Origin: Micromonospora halotolerans
GTDB taxonomy: Bacteria; Actinomycetota; Actinomycetes; Mycobacteriales; Micromonosporaceae
Length of the DNA: 64,000 nucleotides
Direction: 5' to 3'
NCBI RefSeq assembly: GCF_032108445.1
Contig: NZ_CP134876.1
Coordinates: forward strand, 2,976,001 to 3,040,000
Numbering within the stretch: position 1 is the stretch's first letter; each line of letters begins with the position of its first letter. Made by a program: the position numbers and the translations under genes. Below are positions 25,960-34,135 of the stretch, one piece after another. The notes beneath the pieces are model-generated. The model was given only the letters and a program-made list of their open reading frames with translations. It had not been told where the DNA came from and ran no database searches.

Positions 25960-26703
25960 ATGCGAAATCACGGAGCTCGCGGGCCGGTCGTCGAACTGGT
26001 CGATGTGGTGCGGAGATATGCCGGCGGCAGCGGGACGCCCGCGCTGGCCGGTGTCACGGTCGCCTTCGCGGCCGGCACGTTCAACGCGGTGATGGGGCCG
26101 TCGGGGTCGGGGAAGTCCACCCTCCTGCAGTGTGCCGCCGGGCTGGACCGGCCGGACGGGGGGCAGGTCCGGCTCGCCGGGCAGGAGCTCGGGACGCTGC
26201 GCGAGCCGAAGCTCACCCAGGCCCGCCGCCGGCGGGTGGGCTTCGTGTTCCAGTCGTACAACCTGATGGAGTCCCTGTCGGTGTGGCAGAACGTGCTCCT
26301 GCCGCAGCGGCTCGCCGGCACCCGGCCCGACCGGGCGTGGGCCCGTGAGGTGCTGCACCGGGTCGGCCTGGCGGGGCGGGAGGACGACCGGCCCGGGCAG
26401 CTCTCCGGCGGGCAGCGGCAGCGGGTCGCGCTCGCCCGGGCGCTCGCCGCGCGACCCGAGGTGATCTTCGCGGACGAGCCGACCGGAGCCCTCGACCTCG
26501 GCGCCGGCCGGGAGGTGCTCGCGCTGCTGCGCGAGGCGGTGGACGACCTGCGTACCGCGGTGGTGATGGTGACCCATGACCCGGCGGCGGCCGCCTGGGC
26601 CGACCGGGTCGTGTTCCTCGCCGACGGCCGGGTGGTCAGCGAACTGGCCCAGCCGACGGTGGAGACGGTGGCCGCGCGGATGACGGCGGTGACGGCCGCA
26701 TGA
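25960..26703 (+). CDS. ABC transporter ATPase (LolD/MacB type)
   Basis: 247 aa. Walker A is GPSGSGKSTLLQCAAGLDRP near residue 46, Q-loop VFQSYNLM, signature LSGGQRQRVALARAL, Walker B VIFADEPTGALD and H-loop VTHDP. The LDRPDGGQVRLAGQEL spacing is typical of ATPases paired with FtsX-family permeases. The ATG at 25960 (MRNHGARG) precedes the conserved VVELVDVVRRY strand by 8 residues. It overlaps the permease by 4 bp, forming an exporter operon with a two-component system behind. Confidence 0.9.
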   Translation: MRNHGARGPVVELVDVVRRYAGGSGTPALAGVTVAFAAGTFNAVMGPSGSGKSTLLQCAAGLDRPDGGQVRLAGQELGTLREPKLTQARRRRVGFVFQSYNLMESLSVWQNVLLPQRLAGTRPDRAWAREVLHRVGLAGREDDRPGQLSGGQRQRVALARALAARPEVIFADEPTGALDLGAGREVLALLREAVDDLRTAVVMVTHDPAAAAWADRVVFLADGRVVSELAQPTVETVAARMTAVTAA

Positions 26704-29234
26704 TCCGCCTCGCGATCGGAACGCTGCGCCGCCATCGCGGCGCCTACCTGGGCACCTTCCTCGCCGGGCTGCTCGCCGTGGCACTGCTGGCCGGGGCCGG
26801 CCTGCTGCTCTTCTCGGTGCTCACCGCCACCCCGCCGGCCGACCGGTTCGAGGCCGCCACGGCGGTGGTCTCCGGCGCCCGCGAGGTTACCCTCACCACG
26901 ACGAGGGAGAAGCACAAGAAGGGCAAGACGAAGACCAAGACCAAGACGAAGACCGAGCGGCTCAGCGGTGCGGGGACGCTTCCCGTGGACCTCGCGCCCC
27001 GGCTGGCCGGGCTGCCCGGGGTGGCCCGGGTGGTCCCGGATGCCGCCTTCCCCGTCGAACTGGCCACCGCCGCCGGGCCGGTGCGCGGCGCCGACGCCGC
27101 CCCGGTGATCGGGCACGGCTGGTCGTCGGCCGCGCTGACCCCGTACCGGCTGCGGGCCGGGCACCCGCCGGCGGCCGGCGAGGCGGTCGTGGACGCCGAC
27201 CTCGCCGCCCGGGGCGGCCTCACCGTGGGGGACGAGGTCCGGATCACCACCCGCACGGGGCTACGCAGCCTGCGGCTGGCCGGCGTCGCCGCACCTGCCG
27301 GGCGGGACGCGCTACCCGCCCAGGGGGCGCTCTTCCTCGCCGACGGTGCGGTGGCCGAGGTCTCCGGCATGGCCGGACCCACCGCGGTAGCGGTGCTGGC
27401 CCAGCCGGGCGCCGATCGGGCCGCCCTGCTCGCGGCGGTCCGGGCTCGCGCCGGCGACGCACCGGTGCTGACCGGGGCGGACCGGGTCCGCGCCGACCTG
27501 CCCGGGGCGCTGCCCGACTACATCGGACCGATCTCCGTCTTCGGCTTCACCATCGGCATCACCGCCTTCGCCGCGATCTTCGTGCTGACCGGCACGGTGG
27601 CGCTCGGGGTCCGGCAGCGGCTGCGCGAACTGGCGCTGCTGCGGATCATCGGGGCGACCCCGCGCCAGTTGCGGCGGCTGCTCGGGGTGGAGAGCCTGGT
27701 CCTCGCCGCCGTCGCCGCGCTGCCCGGGCTGCCGCTCGGCGTGGTCGTCGCGCACCTGGTGGCGGCCCGGTTCCGGCACCTCGGGGTGGTGCCGGCCCAG
27801 TTCACCGTGCGGGTCAACCCGGTGGTGCTGTTGCTCGCCGGATTCGCCGGGGCGGTGGTCACCCTGGTCGCCGCGCGATTCGCCGGCCGCCGGGCGGTCC
27901 GGGTCGCGCCGGCCCAGGCGCTCACCGAGACCGTCGTCGCGCCGCGCGGCGGGATGCTGGCCCGGGCCGCCGTCGCCCTGGTCGCCACGGCCGGCGCGGT
28001 CGCCGTGCTGACCTTCGTGCCGCTCGGTGGTCCGTTCGGCATGGGCATGACCTTCATCTCGTCGGCCCTGCTGCTCTGCGCGGTCGCCGCGCTCGGCCCG
28101 CTGCTGGTCCGCCTGGTCGCCGCGGTGCCCCGGCGGCTCAGCGCCGGCACCGGGGCGGCCGGCTGGCTGGCCGCCGCCACCACCCGCGCGGAGGTCCGCC
28201 GCACCGCCGCCGTGGCCGTGCCGCTGGTGCTGATGTTCGCGATCAACGCGCCGCTGCTGCTCAACGGCGAGTTGCTCACCCGGCTGGCGGGCGACCAGCA
28301 GGCGGCGCGGCTCACCGGGGCGACGACTCTGGTGACCGGCGCGACCGGCCTGCCACTGGACACCGCGGCGCGGGTGGCCGCACTGCCCGGCGTCACCGGG
28401 GCGGTGGCGACCGTGCCCACGCGCGTGGTGCTCGCCCAGGGTGGCAAGCCGCAGGACTACGCCGCGCAGGGCCTGCTGCGCACCGGTGCGGACGGCGCTC
28501 TCGACCTGGCGGTCGAGTCCGGCGCGCTGGCCGGGGACGGCACGTTCGCGGCCAGCACCGACCTGGCCGACGCGTACGGCTGGCGGCTCGGCGACGAGGT
28601 GCCGCTCTGGCTCGCCGACGGGGAGCGGGTGGTCCTGCGGCTCTCGGCCCGCTACACCCGGCATCGCGGATTCGGGGAGCTGACCCTGCCGGCCGGCCTG
28701 GTCGCCGCCCACGATCCGCGCGGCCTGGTGACCATGGTCGCCCTGCGGCACTCCGACGGCGCGGTGACCGAACGGGTCCGGCAGCGCTGGCCCGACCTGC
28801 GGGTGGTGCCGACCGCGGCGGCGACCCGTACCGACGACGGCAACCAGCAGGGCGCGTGGGAACTGCTCGTGGTGGTCTCGCTGGGCTTCGTGGCGATCGC
28901 CGTGGTGAACACGTTCGCCATCTCGGCCGCCGCTCGGCGGCGGGAGTTCACGGACCTGCGGCTGGCGGGCGCGACCGCCCGGCAGGTGCACCGCCTGGTG
29001 GACCGGGAGGGACTGATCACGGTGACCGCCGGGCTGGTCCTCGGCATCGCGGTCACCAGCGCGGTGGTGGTCCCGTTCAGCGTCGCTCAGGACGGGGTGT
29101 TCCGGCTGGTGGTGGCGCCCGCGACGTACCTGGTCCTGCTCGCCGGGGTCGCGGGTCTGGGGCTGGCCGCGGGCGCCCTCCCGGTCCGGTTCGTGCTCCG
29201 GCGGCGCGACCTGCCGGCCCTCGGGGACCGGTGA
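26700..29234 (+). CDS. FtsX/MacB-family ABC transporter permease (two duplicated MacB units)
   Basis: 844 aa. There is one N-terminal transmembrane segment, an extracytoplasmic domain, three further TM segments (about residues 275-390), a central pair, a second large ectodomain and a C-terminal three-helix FtsX block (LLVVVSLGFVAIAVVNTF onward). This is the layout of permeases exporting antimicrobial peptides, lipoproteins or surfactants. Residues around 72-86 form a Lys/Thr run (KTKTKTKTK) unusual for the family. It is coupled to the ATPase (ATGA) and perhaps to the histidine kinase (GTGA). Confidence 0.88.
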   Translation: MIRLAIGTLRRHRGAYLGTFLAGLLAVALLAGAGLLLFSVLTATPPADRFEAATAVVSGAREVTLTTTREKHKKGKTKTKTKTKTERLSGAGTLPVDLAPRLAGLPGVARVVPDAAFPVELATAAGPVRGADAAPVIGHGWSSAALTPYRLRAGHPPAAGEAVVDADLAARGGLTVGDEVRITTRTGLRSLRLAGVAAPAGRDALPAQGALFLADGAVAEVSGMAGPTAVAVLAQPGADRAALLAAVRARAGDAPVLTGADRVRADLPGALPDYIGPISVFGFTIGITAFAAIFVLTGTVALGVRQRLRELALLRIIGATPRQLRRLLGVESLVLAAVAALPGLPLGVVVAHLVAARFRHLGVVPAQFTVRVNPVVLLLAGFAGAVVTLVAARFAGRRAVRVAPAQALTETVVAPRGGMLARAAVALVATAGAVAVLTFVPLGGPFGMGMTFISSALLLCAVAALGPLLVRLVAAVPRRLSAGTGAAGWLAAATTRAEVRRTAAVAVPLVLMFAINAPLLLNGELLTRLAGDQQAARLTGATTLVTGATGLPLDTAARVAALPGVTGAVATVPTRVVLAQGGKPQDYAAQGLLRTGADGALDLAVESGALAGDGTFAASTDLADAYGWRLGDEVPLWLADGERVVLRLSARYTRHRGFGELTLPAGLVAAHDPRGLVTMVALRHSDGAVTERVRQRWPDLRVVPTAAATRTDDGNQQGAWELLVVVSLGFVAIAVVNTFAISAAARRREFTDLRLAGATARQVHRLVDREGLITVTAGLVLGIAVTSAVVVPFSVAQDGVFRLVVAPATYLVLLAGVAGLGLAAGALPVRFVLRRRDLPALGDR

Positions 29235-29296
29235 CCGTCCGCTCCCGGGCCGCCGCCGGCACGTCGGCGGCGGCCCGGGCCGCTACGATCCGCCGG

Positions 29297-30520
29297 GTGA
29301 CGACGGCGACCGCCCGGAGCGTGGCGTACCTGGCGGCCGGGATCCTGGCCGGTGCCGCCGGATTCGCCTGGACGGTGGTGGCGCTGGTCACCGTCGCCCT
29401 GCTCTCGGTGACCCAGCTCGGCGGCCCGGTGTTCCTCGGCGCGGCCTGGCTGACCCGCCGGCTCGCCACCGCCGAGCGGCACCGGGCCGGCTGGGTGCTC
29501 GGCCGGCCGTTGGACGAGCCGTACGAGCCGACCGCGCCCGGCACGGTGCGCGAGCGGGTCGCCGCCGTGGCCCGCCAGCCGGCCACCTGGCGGGACCTGG
29601 CCTGGCTGGTGGCGAGCTTCCCCGTCGGGCTGGTCACCGGGGTGGCGGGGACGGTGCTGGCCATCGTGCCGGTGGCTACCGCCCTCGCGCCCGCCTGGCT
29701 GTGGGCGGTGCCGAACGGGAACGCGCCGTGGCCGCTGCGGCCCCTGCTCACCACCACGCCGGGCCGGTTCGCGTTCGCCGCGATCGGACTCCTGGTCCTT
29801 CCGGTGGCGGCCTGGCTGGTCCGCGCGCTCGCGCGGGGCGTGGCGTCCGGCGCGCGGGCCCTGCTGGCGCCCGGCGCGCACCTGCGCCTCGTCAACGAGG
29901 CGGCCCGGCTCGCCGAGACCCGCGCGCGGGTCGTCGACGCGCAGGCCGCCGAGCTGCGGCGGATCGAGCGCGACCTGCACGACGGCGCCCAGGCCCGGAT
30001 CGTGGCGGCCGGCATGACGCTGGCCCTGGCGGCCCGGAAGCTGCGGGCCGGCGGCCCCGCCGTGTCCGACGTGGACCTGGCCCGGTCCCAGCTCGACGAG
30101 GCGCTGGCGGAACTCCGCCGGCTGGTCCGGGGGATCCACCCGCCGATCCTCACCGACCGGGGCCTGCACGCCGCCCTCGCCGCCCTCGCCGCCGACAGCC
30201 CGCTCGACGTCAGCTTGTCCGGCGATCCGGACGCGCGCCATCCGGCCGCGGTGGAGTCGGCGGCCTACTTCGTGGTCGCGGAGGGGCTGGCGAACGCCGC
30301 CAAGCACGCCGAGGCGTCCCGCTGCACCATCGTCCTGACCCCCGGCAGGGGCACGCTGACGGTGCGCCTGACCGACGACGGGAAGGGCGGCGCCGACCTC
30401 GCGGGCAGCGGGTTGGACGGGCTGCGCCGCCGGGTCGAGGCACTGGACGGCACGTTGACCCTCACCAGTCCACCGGGCGGTCCCACCGTCCTGCACGCGG
30501 AGCTGCCATGCGCATCGTGA
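29297..30520 (+). CDS. Sensor histidine kinase (HisKA_3 type, LuxR-system partner)
   Basis: About 407 aa. Four or more membrane segments and a sensor region precede the HisKA_3 box (IERDLHDGAQARIVAAGMTL, phospho-His in LHDG) and a HATPase domain (VVAEGLANAAKHAEASR and LTDDGKGGAD). I place the start at GTG 29297 because TACGAT stands 7 nt upstream (leaderless); a GTG at 29231 that overlaps the permease stop is the alternative and would add 22 residues. It overlaps the response regulator by 13 bp. Confidence 0.87.
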   Translation: MTTATARSVAYLAAGILAGAAGFAWTVVALVTVALLSVTQLGGPVFLGAAWLTRRLATAERHRAGWVLGRPLDEPYEPTAPGTVRERVAAVARQPATWRDLAWLVASFPVGLVTGVAGTVLAIVPVATALAPAWLWAVPNGNAPWPLRPLLTTTPGRFAFAAIGLLVLPVAAWLVRALARGVASGARALLAPGAHLRLVNEAARLAETRARVVDAQAAELRRIERDLHDGAQARIVAAGMTLALAARKLRAGGPAVSDVDLARSQLDEALAELRRLVRGIHPPILTDRGLHAALAALAADSPLDVSLSGDPDARHPAAVESAAYFVVAEGLANAAKHAEASRCTIVLTPGRGTLTVRLTDDGKGGADLAGSGLDGLRRRVEALDGTLTLTSPPGGPTVLHAELPCAS

Positions 30521-31152
30521 TCGCCGAAGACCTGCTGCTCCTCCGGGACGGGCTGGTGCGCCTGCTCACCGACACCGGCCACGAGGTGGTGGCCGCGGTC
30601 GACAACGCCGACGAATTGCTCGACGCCGTCGAGCGGCACCGGCCCGACCTGTCCCTGGTGGACGTCCGGCTGCCGCCCGGCTTCCGGGACGAGGGGTTGC
30701 GGGCAGCGCTCCGGCTGCGGGCCGGCGGGCGGGACACCCGGGTGCTGATCCTGTCGCAGTACGTAGAGCGGGCGTACGCCGCCGAACTGCTGGCCGACGG
30801 TCGGGGCGGGGTGGGTTACCTGCTCAAGGACCGGGTGACCGCGCTGGACGACTTCCTGGACGCGGTGGACCGGGTGGCGGCCGGCGGGACGGTGATGGAT
30901 CCGGAGGTGGTGCGCCAGCTCTTCACGCGCAACAGCCGACGGTCCGGCGTGGATGCGCTGACCCCGCGGGAACGCGAGGTGCTGGGGCTGATGGCGCAGG
31001 GGATGTCGAACTCGGCGATCTGCGCGGCCCTGGTGCTCGCCCAGGTGAGCGTCGAGAAGCACATCACCAACATCTTCGCCAAGCTCGACCTGCCGCCGGC
31101 CGACGACGCGCACCGCCGGGTCCGGGCCGTGCTCGCGTACCTCAACGGGTGA
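30508..31152 (+). CDS. LuxR/NarL-family response regulator
   Basis: 214 aa. The receiver domain has the acidic pair Glu7-Asp8, phospho-acceptor Asp52 (LVDVRLPPG) and lysine in YLLKDRV. The C-terminal LuxR HTH is LTPREREVLGLMAQGMSNSAICAALVLAQVSVEKHITNIFAKL. It is the natural partner of the upstream HisKA_3 kinase and very likely controls the ABC exporter operon, a four-gene arrangement typical of envelope-stress or peptide-antibiotic detoxification modules. Confidence 0.92.
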   Translation: MRIVIAEDLLLLRDGLVRLLTDTGHEVVAAVDNADELLDAVERHRPDLSLVDVRLPPGFRDEGLRAALRLRAGGRDTRVLILSQYVERAYAAELLADGRGGVGYLLKDRVTALDDFLDAVDRVAAGGTVMDPEVVRQLFTRNSRRSGVDALTPREREVLGLMAQGMSNSAICAALVLAQVSVEKHITNIFAKLDLPPADDAHRRVRAVLAYLNG

Positions 31153-31176
31153 TCCACCGGACTAGGCTCTCCGGTC

Positions 31177-31971
31177 GTGGACGCACCCCGCCTCGCGGCG
31201 CCCGTGACCGGCGCCGTCACCCGATTCCTCGCCGGCGCCGGCCTGCTGCTGCGGGGTCTCGGCCTCTACGTCCGCAGCCCCGGCCTCATGCTGCTCGGTA
31301 TCGTGCCGGCGCTGATCACCGGCGTGCTCTTCGTGGCCCTGTTCGCCACCCTGCTCTACTTCGTGGACGACCTGGCCGCGCTGGTCACCCCGTTCGCGGA
31401 CGATTGGTCGGAGACCTGGCGGAGCCTGGTCCGGGTGGCGGCCGGGCTCGCCGTCGTCGGGCTGGCCGGCCTGCTCGGGGTGCTCACCTTCACGGCGGTC
31501 ACGCTGGCCGTCGGCGACCCGTTCTACGAGAAGATCTCCGAGCGGGTGGAGGACCGCCTCGGCGGTACGCCCGGCGCGGTCGAGGTGCCGTTCTGGGCCT
31601 CGCTGCGGCGCAGCATCCTCGACTCGTTGCGCCTGGTGGCCATCTCCGCGCTGGTGGGCGTACCCCTCTTCGTGGCCGGCTTCATCCCGGTGGTCGGGCA
31701 GACGGTGGTCCCGGTGGTCGGCGCCCTGGTGGGCGGCTGGTTCCTCGCCCTGGAGCTGGTCGGCGCGCCGTTCTACCGGCGCGGCATGCGACTGCCGGAG
31801 CGGCGGTCGTTGCTCAGGGCGGACCGGCCGGCCACCCTGGGCTTCGGGGTGGCGGTGTTCCTCTGCTTCCTGATCCCGCTCGGCGCGGTGCTGGTCATGC
31901 CCGCCGCCGTGGCCGGGGCCACCCTGCTGGCCCGCCGGGCGCTCGGGCAGTCGGTCGTCGAGGAGGGGTGA
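31177..31971 (+). CDS. EI24-domain integral membrane protein (CysZ-like)
   Basis: 264 aa with about five hydrophobic helices. The family pattern is visible in GLYVRSPGLMLLGIVPALITG near the N-terminus, LAVGDPFYEKISERVED around residue 110 and VPLFVAGFIPVVGQTVVPVVGA near residue 165. Relatives include CysZ sulfate transporters, but the domain is broad, so a transport substrate is not assigned. TAGGCT lies 8 nt before the GTG start. The macro-domain gene follows after 1 nt. Confidence 0.85.
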   Translation: MDAPRLAAPVTGAVTRFLAGAGLLLRGLGLYVRSPGLMLLGIVPALITGVLFVALFATLLYFVDDLAALVTPFADDWSETWRSLVRVAAGLAVVGLAGLLGVLTFTAVTLAVGDPFYEKISERVEDRLGGTPGAVEVPFWASLRRSILDSLRLVAISALVGVPLFVAGFIPVVGQTVVPVVGALVGGWFLALELVGAPFYRRGMRLPERRSLLRADRPATLGFGVAVFLCFLIPLGAVLVMPAAVAGATLLARRALGQSVVEEG

Positions 31972-31972
31972 C

Positions 31973-32485
31973 ATGGAGACGGTGCTGATCGAGGGGGACA
32001 TCACCGCGCAGCAGGTCGACGCCGTCGTCAACGCGGCGAACTCCTCGCTGCTCGGCGGCGGGGGCGTGGACGGCGCGATCCACCGCGCGGGTGGACCGGC
32101 CATCCTGGAGGAGTGCCGGGCGCTGCGCGCCTCCCGCTACCCGGACGGCCTGCCCACCGGCCAGGCGGTCGCCACCACGGGCGGCCACCTGCCGGCCCGG
32201 TGGGTGGTGCACACCGTGGGGCCGGTCTTCTCGCCGCGCGAGGACCGGTCGGTGCTGCTGCGCGACTGCTATGCCAACAGCCTCCGGATCGCCGACGGCC
32301 TGGGCGCGGCCCGCGTCGCCTTCCCGCTCATCTCCGCCGGTATCTACGGCTGGCCGGTCGAGGACGCGGTGGCGCAGGCGCTGGCGGCGCTGCACGCGGC
32401 CACCCCGACGTACGTGAGCGAGGCCCGGCTGGTGCTCTTCGGCGCCGACACCTACGCGACCGCCGTCCGGGTCGCCGCGGGCTGA
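31973..32485 (+). CDS. Macro-domain protein, O-acetyl-ADP-ribose deacetylase type
   Basis: 170 aa. It carries the MacroD/YmdB hallmarks: IEGDITAQQVDAVVNAANSSLLGGGGVDGAIHRAGG at residues 5-42 (Asn-rich ADP-ribose pocket and catalytic Asp/His-type residues) and FPLISAGIYGWPVEDA near residue 118. Expected to hydrolyse O-acetyl-ADP-ribose or remove mono-ADP-ribose from glutamate/aspartate. It lies one base after the EI24 gene, so the pair is an operon. A hairpin follows the stop. Confidence 0.92.
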   Translation: METVLIEGDITAQQVDAVVNAANSSLLGGGGVDGAIHRAGGPAILEECRALRASRYPDGLPTGQAVATTGGHLPARWVVHTVGPVFSPREDRSVLLRDCYANSLRIADGLGAARVAFPLISAGIYGWPVEDAVAQALAALHAATPTYVSEARLVLFGADTYATAVRVAAG

Positions 32486-32512
32486 GCCGGGCCCGCGCGG
32501 GGCGGGCCCGGC
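32486..32512. terminator. GC-rich hairpin after the macro-domain gene
   Basis: A perfect 11-bp stem (GCCGGGCCCGC, 32486-32496, with its complement at 32502-32512) and 5-nt loop directly after the macro-domain stop. On the opposite strand it lies just after the 7-codon ORF, so it could end both transcripts. Confidence 0.6.
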
Positions 32513-32519
32513 GGCGGAT

Positions 32520-32543
32520 TCACCAGGTGATGCGCAGGTTCAT
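32520..32543 (-). CDS. Possible 7-residue micro-ORF (MNLRITW) divergent from TetR
   Basis: ATG at 32543 is preceded by a textbook ribosome site (GGGAGG with 5-nt spacing), then seven codons reading MNLRITW and a TGA at 32520-32522, followed by a strong hairpin. It could be a regulatory peptide, a minimal precursor peptide or the relic of a lost gene. No maturation enzyme (for example a P450 or radical SAM protein) is adjacent. The good ribosome site is the only positive evidence. Confidence 0.35.
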   Translation of the reverse strand: MNLRITW

Positions 32544-32587
32544 GGCTGCCTCCCTTCGGTCCGGTCGTACGCTACGGAGGACGATCC

Positions 32588-32610
32588 TTAGGCTCAACCT
32601 AATTTTAGGT
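32588..32610. promoter_or_regulatory. Palindromic operator region upstream of tetR
   Basis: Two overlapping inverted repeats are present: TTAGG-ctcaa-CCTAA (32588-32602) and ACCTAA-tt-TTAGGT (32597-32610), ending 10 nt before the TATGCT box of the TetR gene. They suit TetR autoregulation. The TTAGG...CCTAA pattern also resembles part of the DtxR/IdeR iron box (TTAGGTTAGGCTAACCTAA) with spacing differences. Confidence 0.55.
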
Positions 32611-32632
32611 CGGGCACATGTATGCTGCCGGG

Positions 32633-33250
32633 GTGAGTGAGAGGCTGCGCGACCGCAAGAAGCGGCTGACCCGGCAGGCGATCTCGGACGTGGCGACCCG
32701 GCTGTTCCTGGCCCGCGGCTACGAGCAGGTCACGATCGCCGAGATCGCCGAGGCGGCGGGGGTCGCGAAGATGACCGTGACGAACTACTTCCCGCGCAAG
32801 GAGGACCTGGCCCTCGACATCGCCGACGACTTCGTCGCCCTGCTGGCGGCGGCCGTCGCCGACCGGCCCGCCGGGGAGCGGGTGCTGGCCGCCCTCCAGA
32901 GCCGGTACGCGGAAGCGGTGGCCCGGCGAGACGCCCTGGTCGGCTTCGCGGGGGAGCCGTTCGTCCGGCTGATCGAGGACAGCCCGGCGCTCACCGCCCG
33001 TCTCCGCGAACTGCACGAGCTGCGCGAACGGGCTCTTGCCGCCCGGCTCGCCGCCGAACGCGGAACCGGTGCGGACGACGTACCGGTGCGGGTGCTCGCC
33101 GCGCAGCTCGCCGGCGCCTACCGCGTGCTGTTCGGTGAGGCGTTCCGGCTGATCCGAGCCGGGCACGGCGAGGACGAGGTGGCGGCGGCCCTCGCCGAGG
33201 CCGGAACGCGCACCTTCGCGCAGCTGGCCGTCGGCCTCGACCAGAGCTGA
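32633..33250 (+). CDS. TetR-family transcriptional regulator
   Basis: 205 aa from GTG 32633. The HTH occupies residues 10-55 (TRQAISDVATRLFLARGYEQVTIAEIAEAAGVAKMTVTNYFPRKEDL) and the ligand domain follows. GTG 32633 is preceded at 6 nt by TATGCT, so it is probably leaderless; an upstream ATG at 32618 lies in the promoter and is disfavoured. It overlies no other gene and is followed after 30 nt by the Mca-like gene, which it may regulate. The upstream palindromes are its likely binding site. Confidence 0.88.
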   Translation: MSERLRDRKKRLTRQAISDVATRLFLARGYEQVTIAEIAEAAGVAKMTVTNYFPRKEDLALDIADDFVALLAAAVADRPAGERVLAALQSRYAEAVARRDALVGFAGEPFVRLIEDSPALTARLRELHELRERALAARLAAERGTGADDVPVRVLAAQLAGAYRVLFGEAFRLIRAGHGEDEVAAALAEAGTRTFAQLAVGLDQS

Positions 33251-33280
33251 CGAGACACCGAACCCGACGAGCGGAGTCGC

Positions 33281-34135
33281 ATGTCCACCCCGTTGCGGCT
33301 GATGGCCGTGCACGCCCACCCCGACGACGAATCCAGCAAGGGCGCCGCCACCCTGGCCCGGTACGCCGCCGAGGGGGTGGACGTGCTGGTGGCGACCTGC
33401 ACCGGCGGCGAGCGCGGCGACATCCTCAACCCGGCCGTGGACCGGCCGGAGGTCCGCGCGGACCTGGCCCGGGTCCGCGCCGCGGAGATGGCCGCCGCCG
33501 CGGCCGTGCTCGGCGTGCGGCAGCGGTTCCTGGGCTTCGTCGACTCCGGACTGCCCGCCGACGGCGCCGAGTTACCCGCCGACGCGTTCGCCCGGCTCCC
33601 GGTCGCCGTGGCGGCGGCCCCCCTGGTGGCGCTGGTCCGCGAGTTCCGGCCCCAGGTGATCGTCAGCTACGACCCCAGCGGCGGCTACCCGCACCCCGAC
33701 CACCTGCTGACCCACCGGGTGGCCCGGCACGCCTTCGACGCCGCCGCCGACCCCGCCGCGTACCCGGGAAGCGGCCCGGCCTGGGCGGTGGCGAAGCTCT
33801 ACTACCTGCTCTCGTTCAGTCGCTCCTGGTTCCAGGCCCTGCATGACGCCACTCGCGCCGCCGGGCTGCCCTCGGCCATGGCGGAGGTGCTGCGGGAGCT
33901 GCCCGAGGACCTGCCCGAGCCCCGGGTGACGACCCGGGTGGAGTGCGCCCGGTACTTCGCCACCCGCGACCGGGCGCTGCGGGCACACACCACCCAGGCG
34001 GACCCGGCTCACCCGTTCTTCGCCCACTCGCGGGAGATCGAACGGCGGGCCTGGCCCACCGAGGACTACGAGCTGGCCCAGGCCCGGGTGCCGGTCTCGC
34101 TGCCGGAGGACGACCTGTTCGCCGGGCTCAGGTGA
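33281..34135 (+). CDS. mca: Mycothiol S-conjugate amidase-like PIG-L deacetylase
   Basis: 284 aa zinc amidase. It opens LRLMAVHAHPDDESSKGA with the HPDDE zinc motif, and has CTGGERGDILNPAV and SYDPSGGYPHPDHLLTHRV (third zinc ligand in HPDH). These match Mca, which cleaves mycothiol-drug conjugates into mercapturic acids for export, rather than MshB; the length fits. RFLGFVDSG and the C-terminal ARYFATRDRALRAHTTQADP are also Mca-like. It follows a TetR gene, fitting a detoxification role. The stop overlaps the convergent GNAT gene by 8 bp. Confidence 0.88.
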   Translation: MSTPLRLMAVHAHPDDESSKGAATLARYAAEGVDVLVATCTGGERGDILNPAVDRPEVRADLARVRAAEMAAAAAVLGVRQRFLGFVDSGLPADGAELPADAFARLPVAVAAAPLVALVREFRPQVIVSYDPSGGYPHPDHLLTHRVARHAFDAAADPAAYPGSGPAWAVAKLYYLLSFSRSWFQALHDATRAAGLPSAMAEVLRELPEDLPEPRVTTRVECARYFATRDRALRAHTTQADPAHPFFAHSREIERRAWPTEDYELAQARVPVSLPEDDLFAGLR

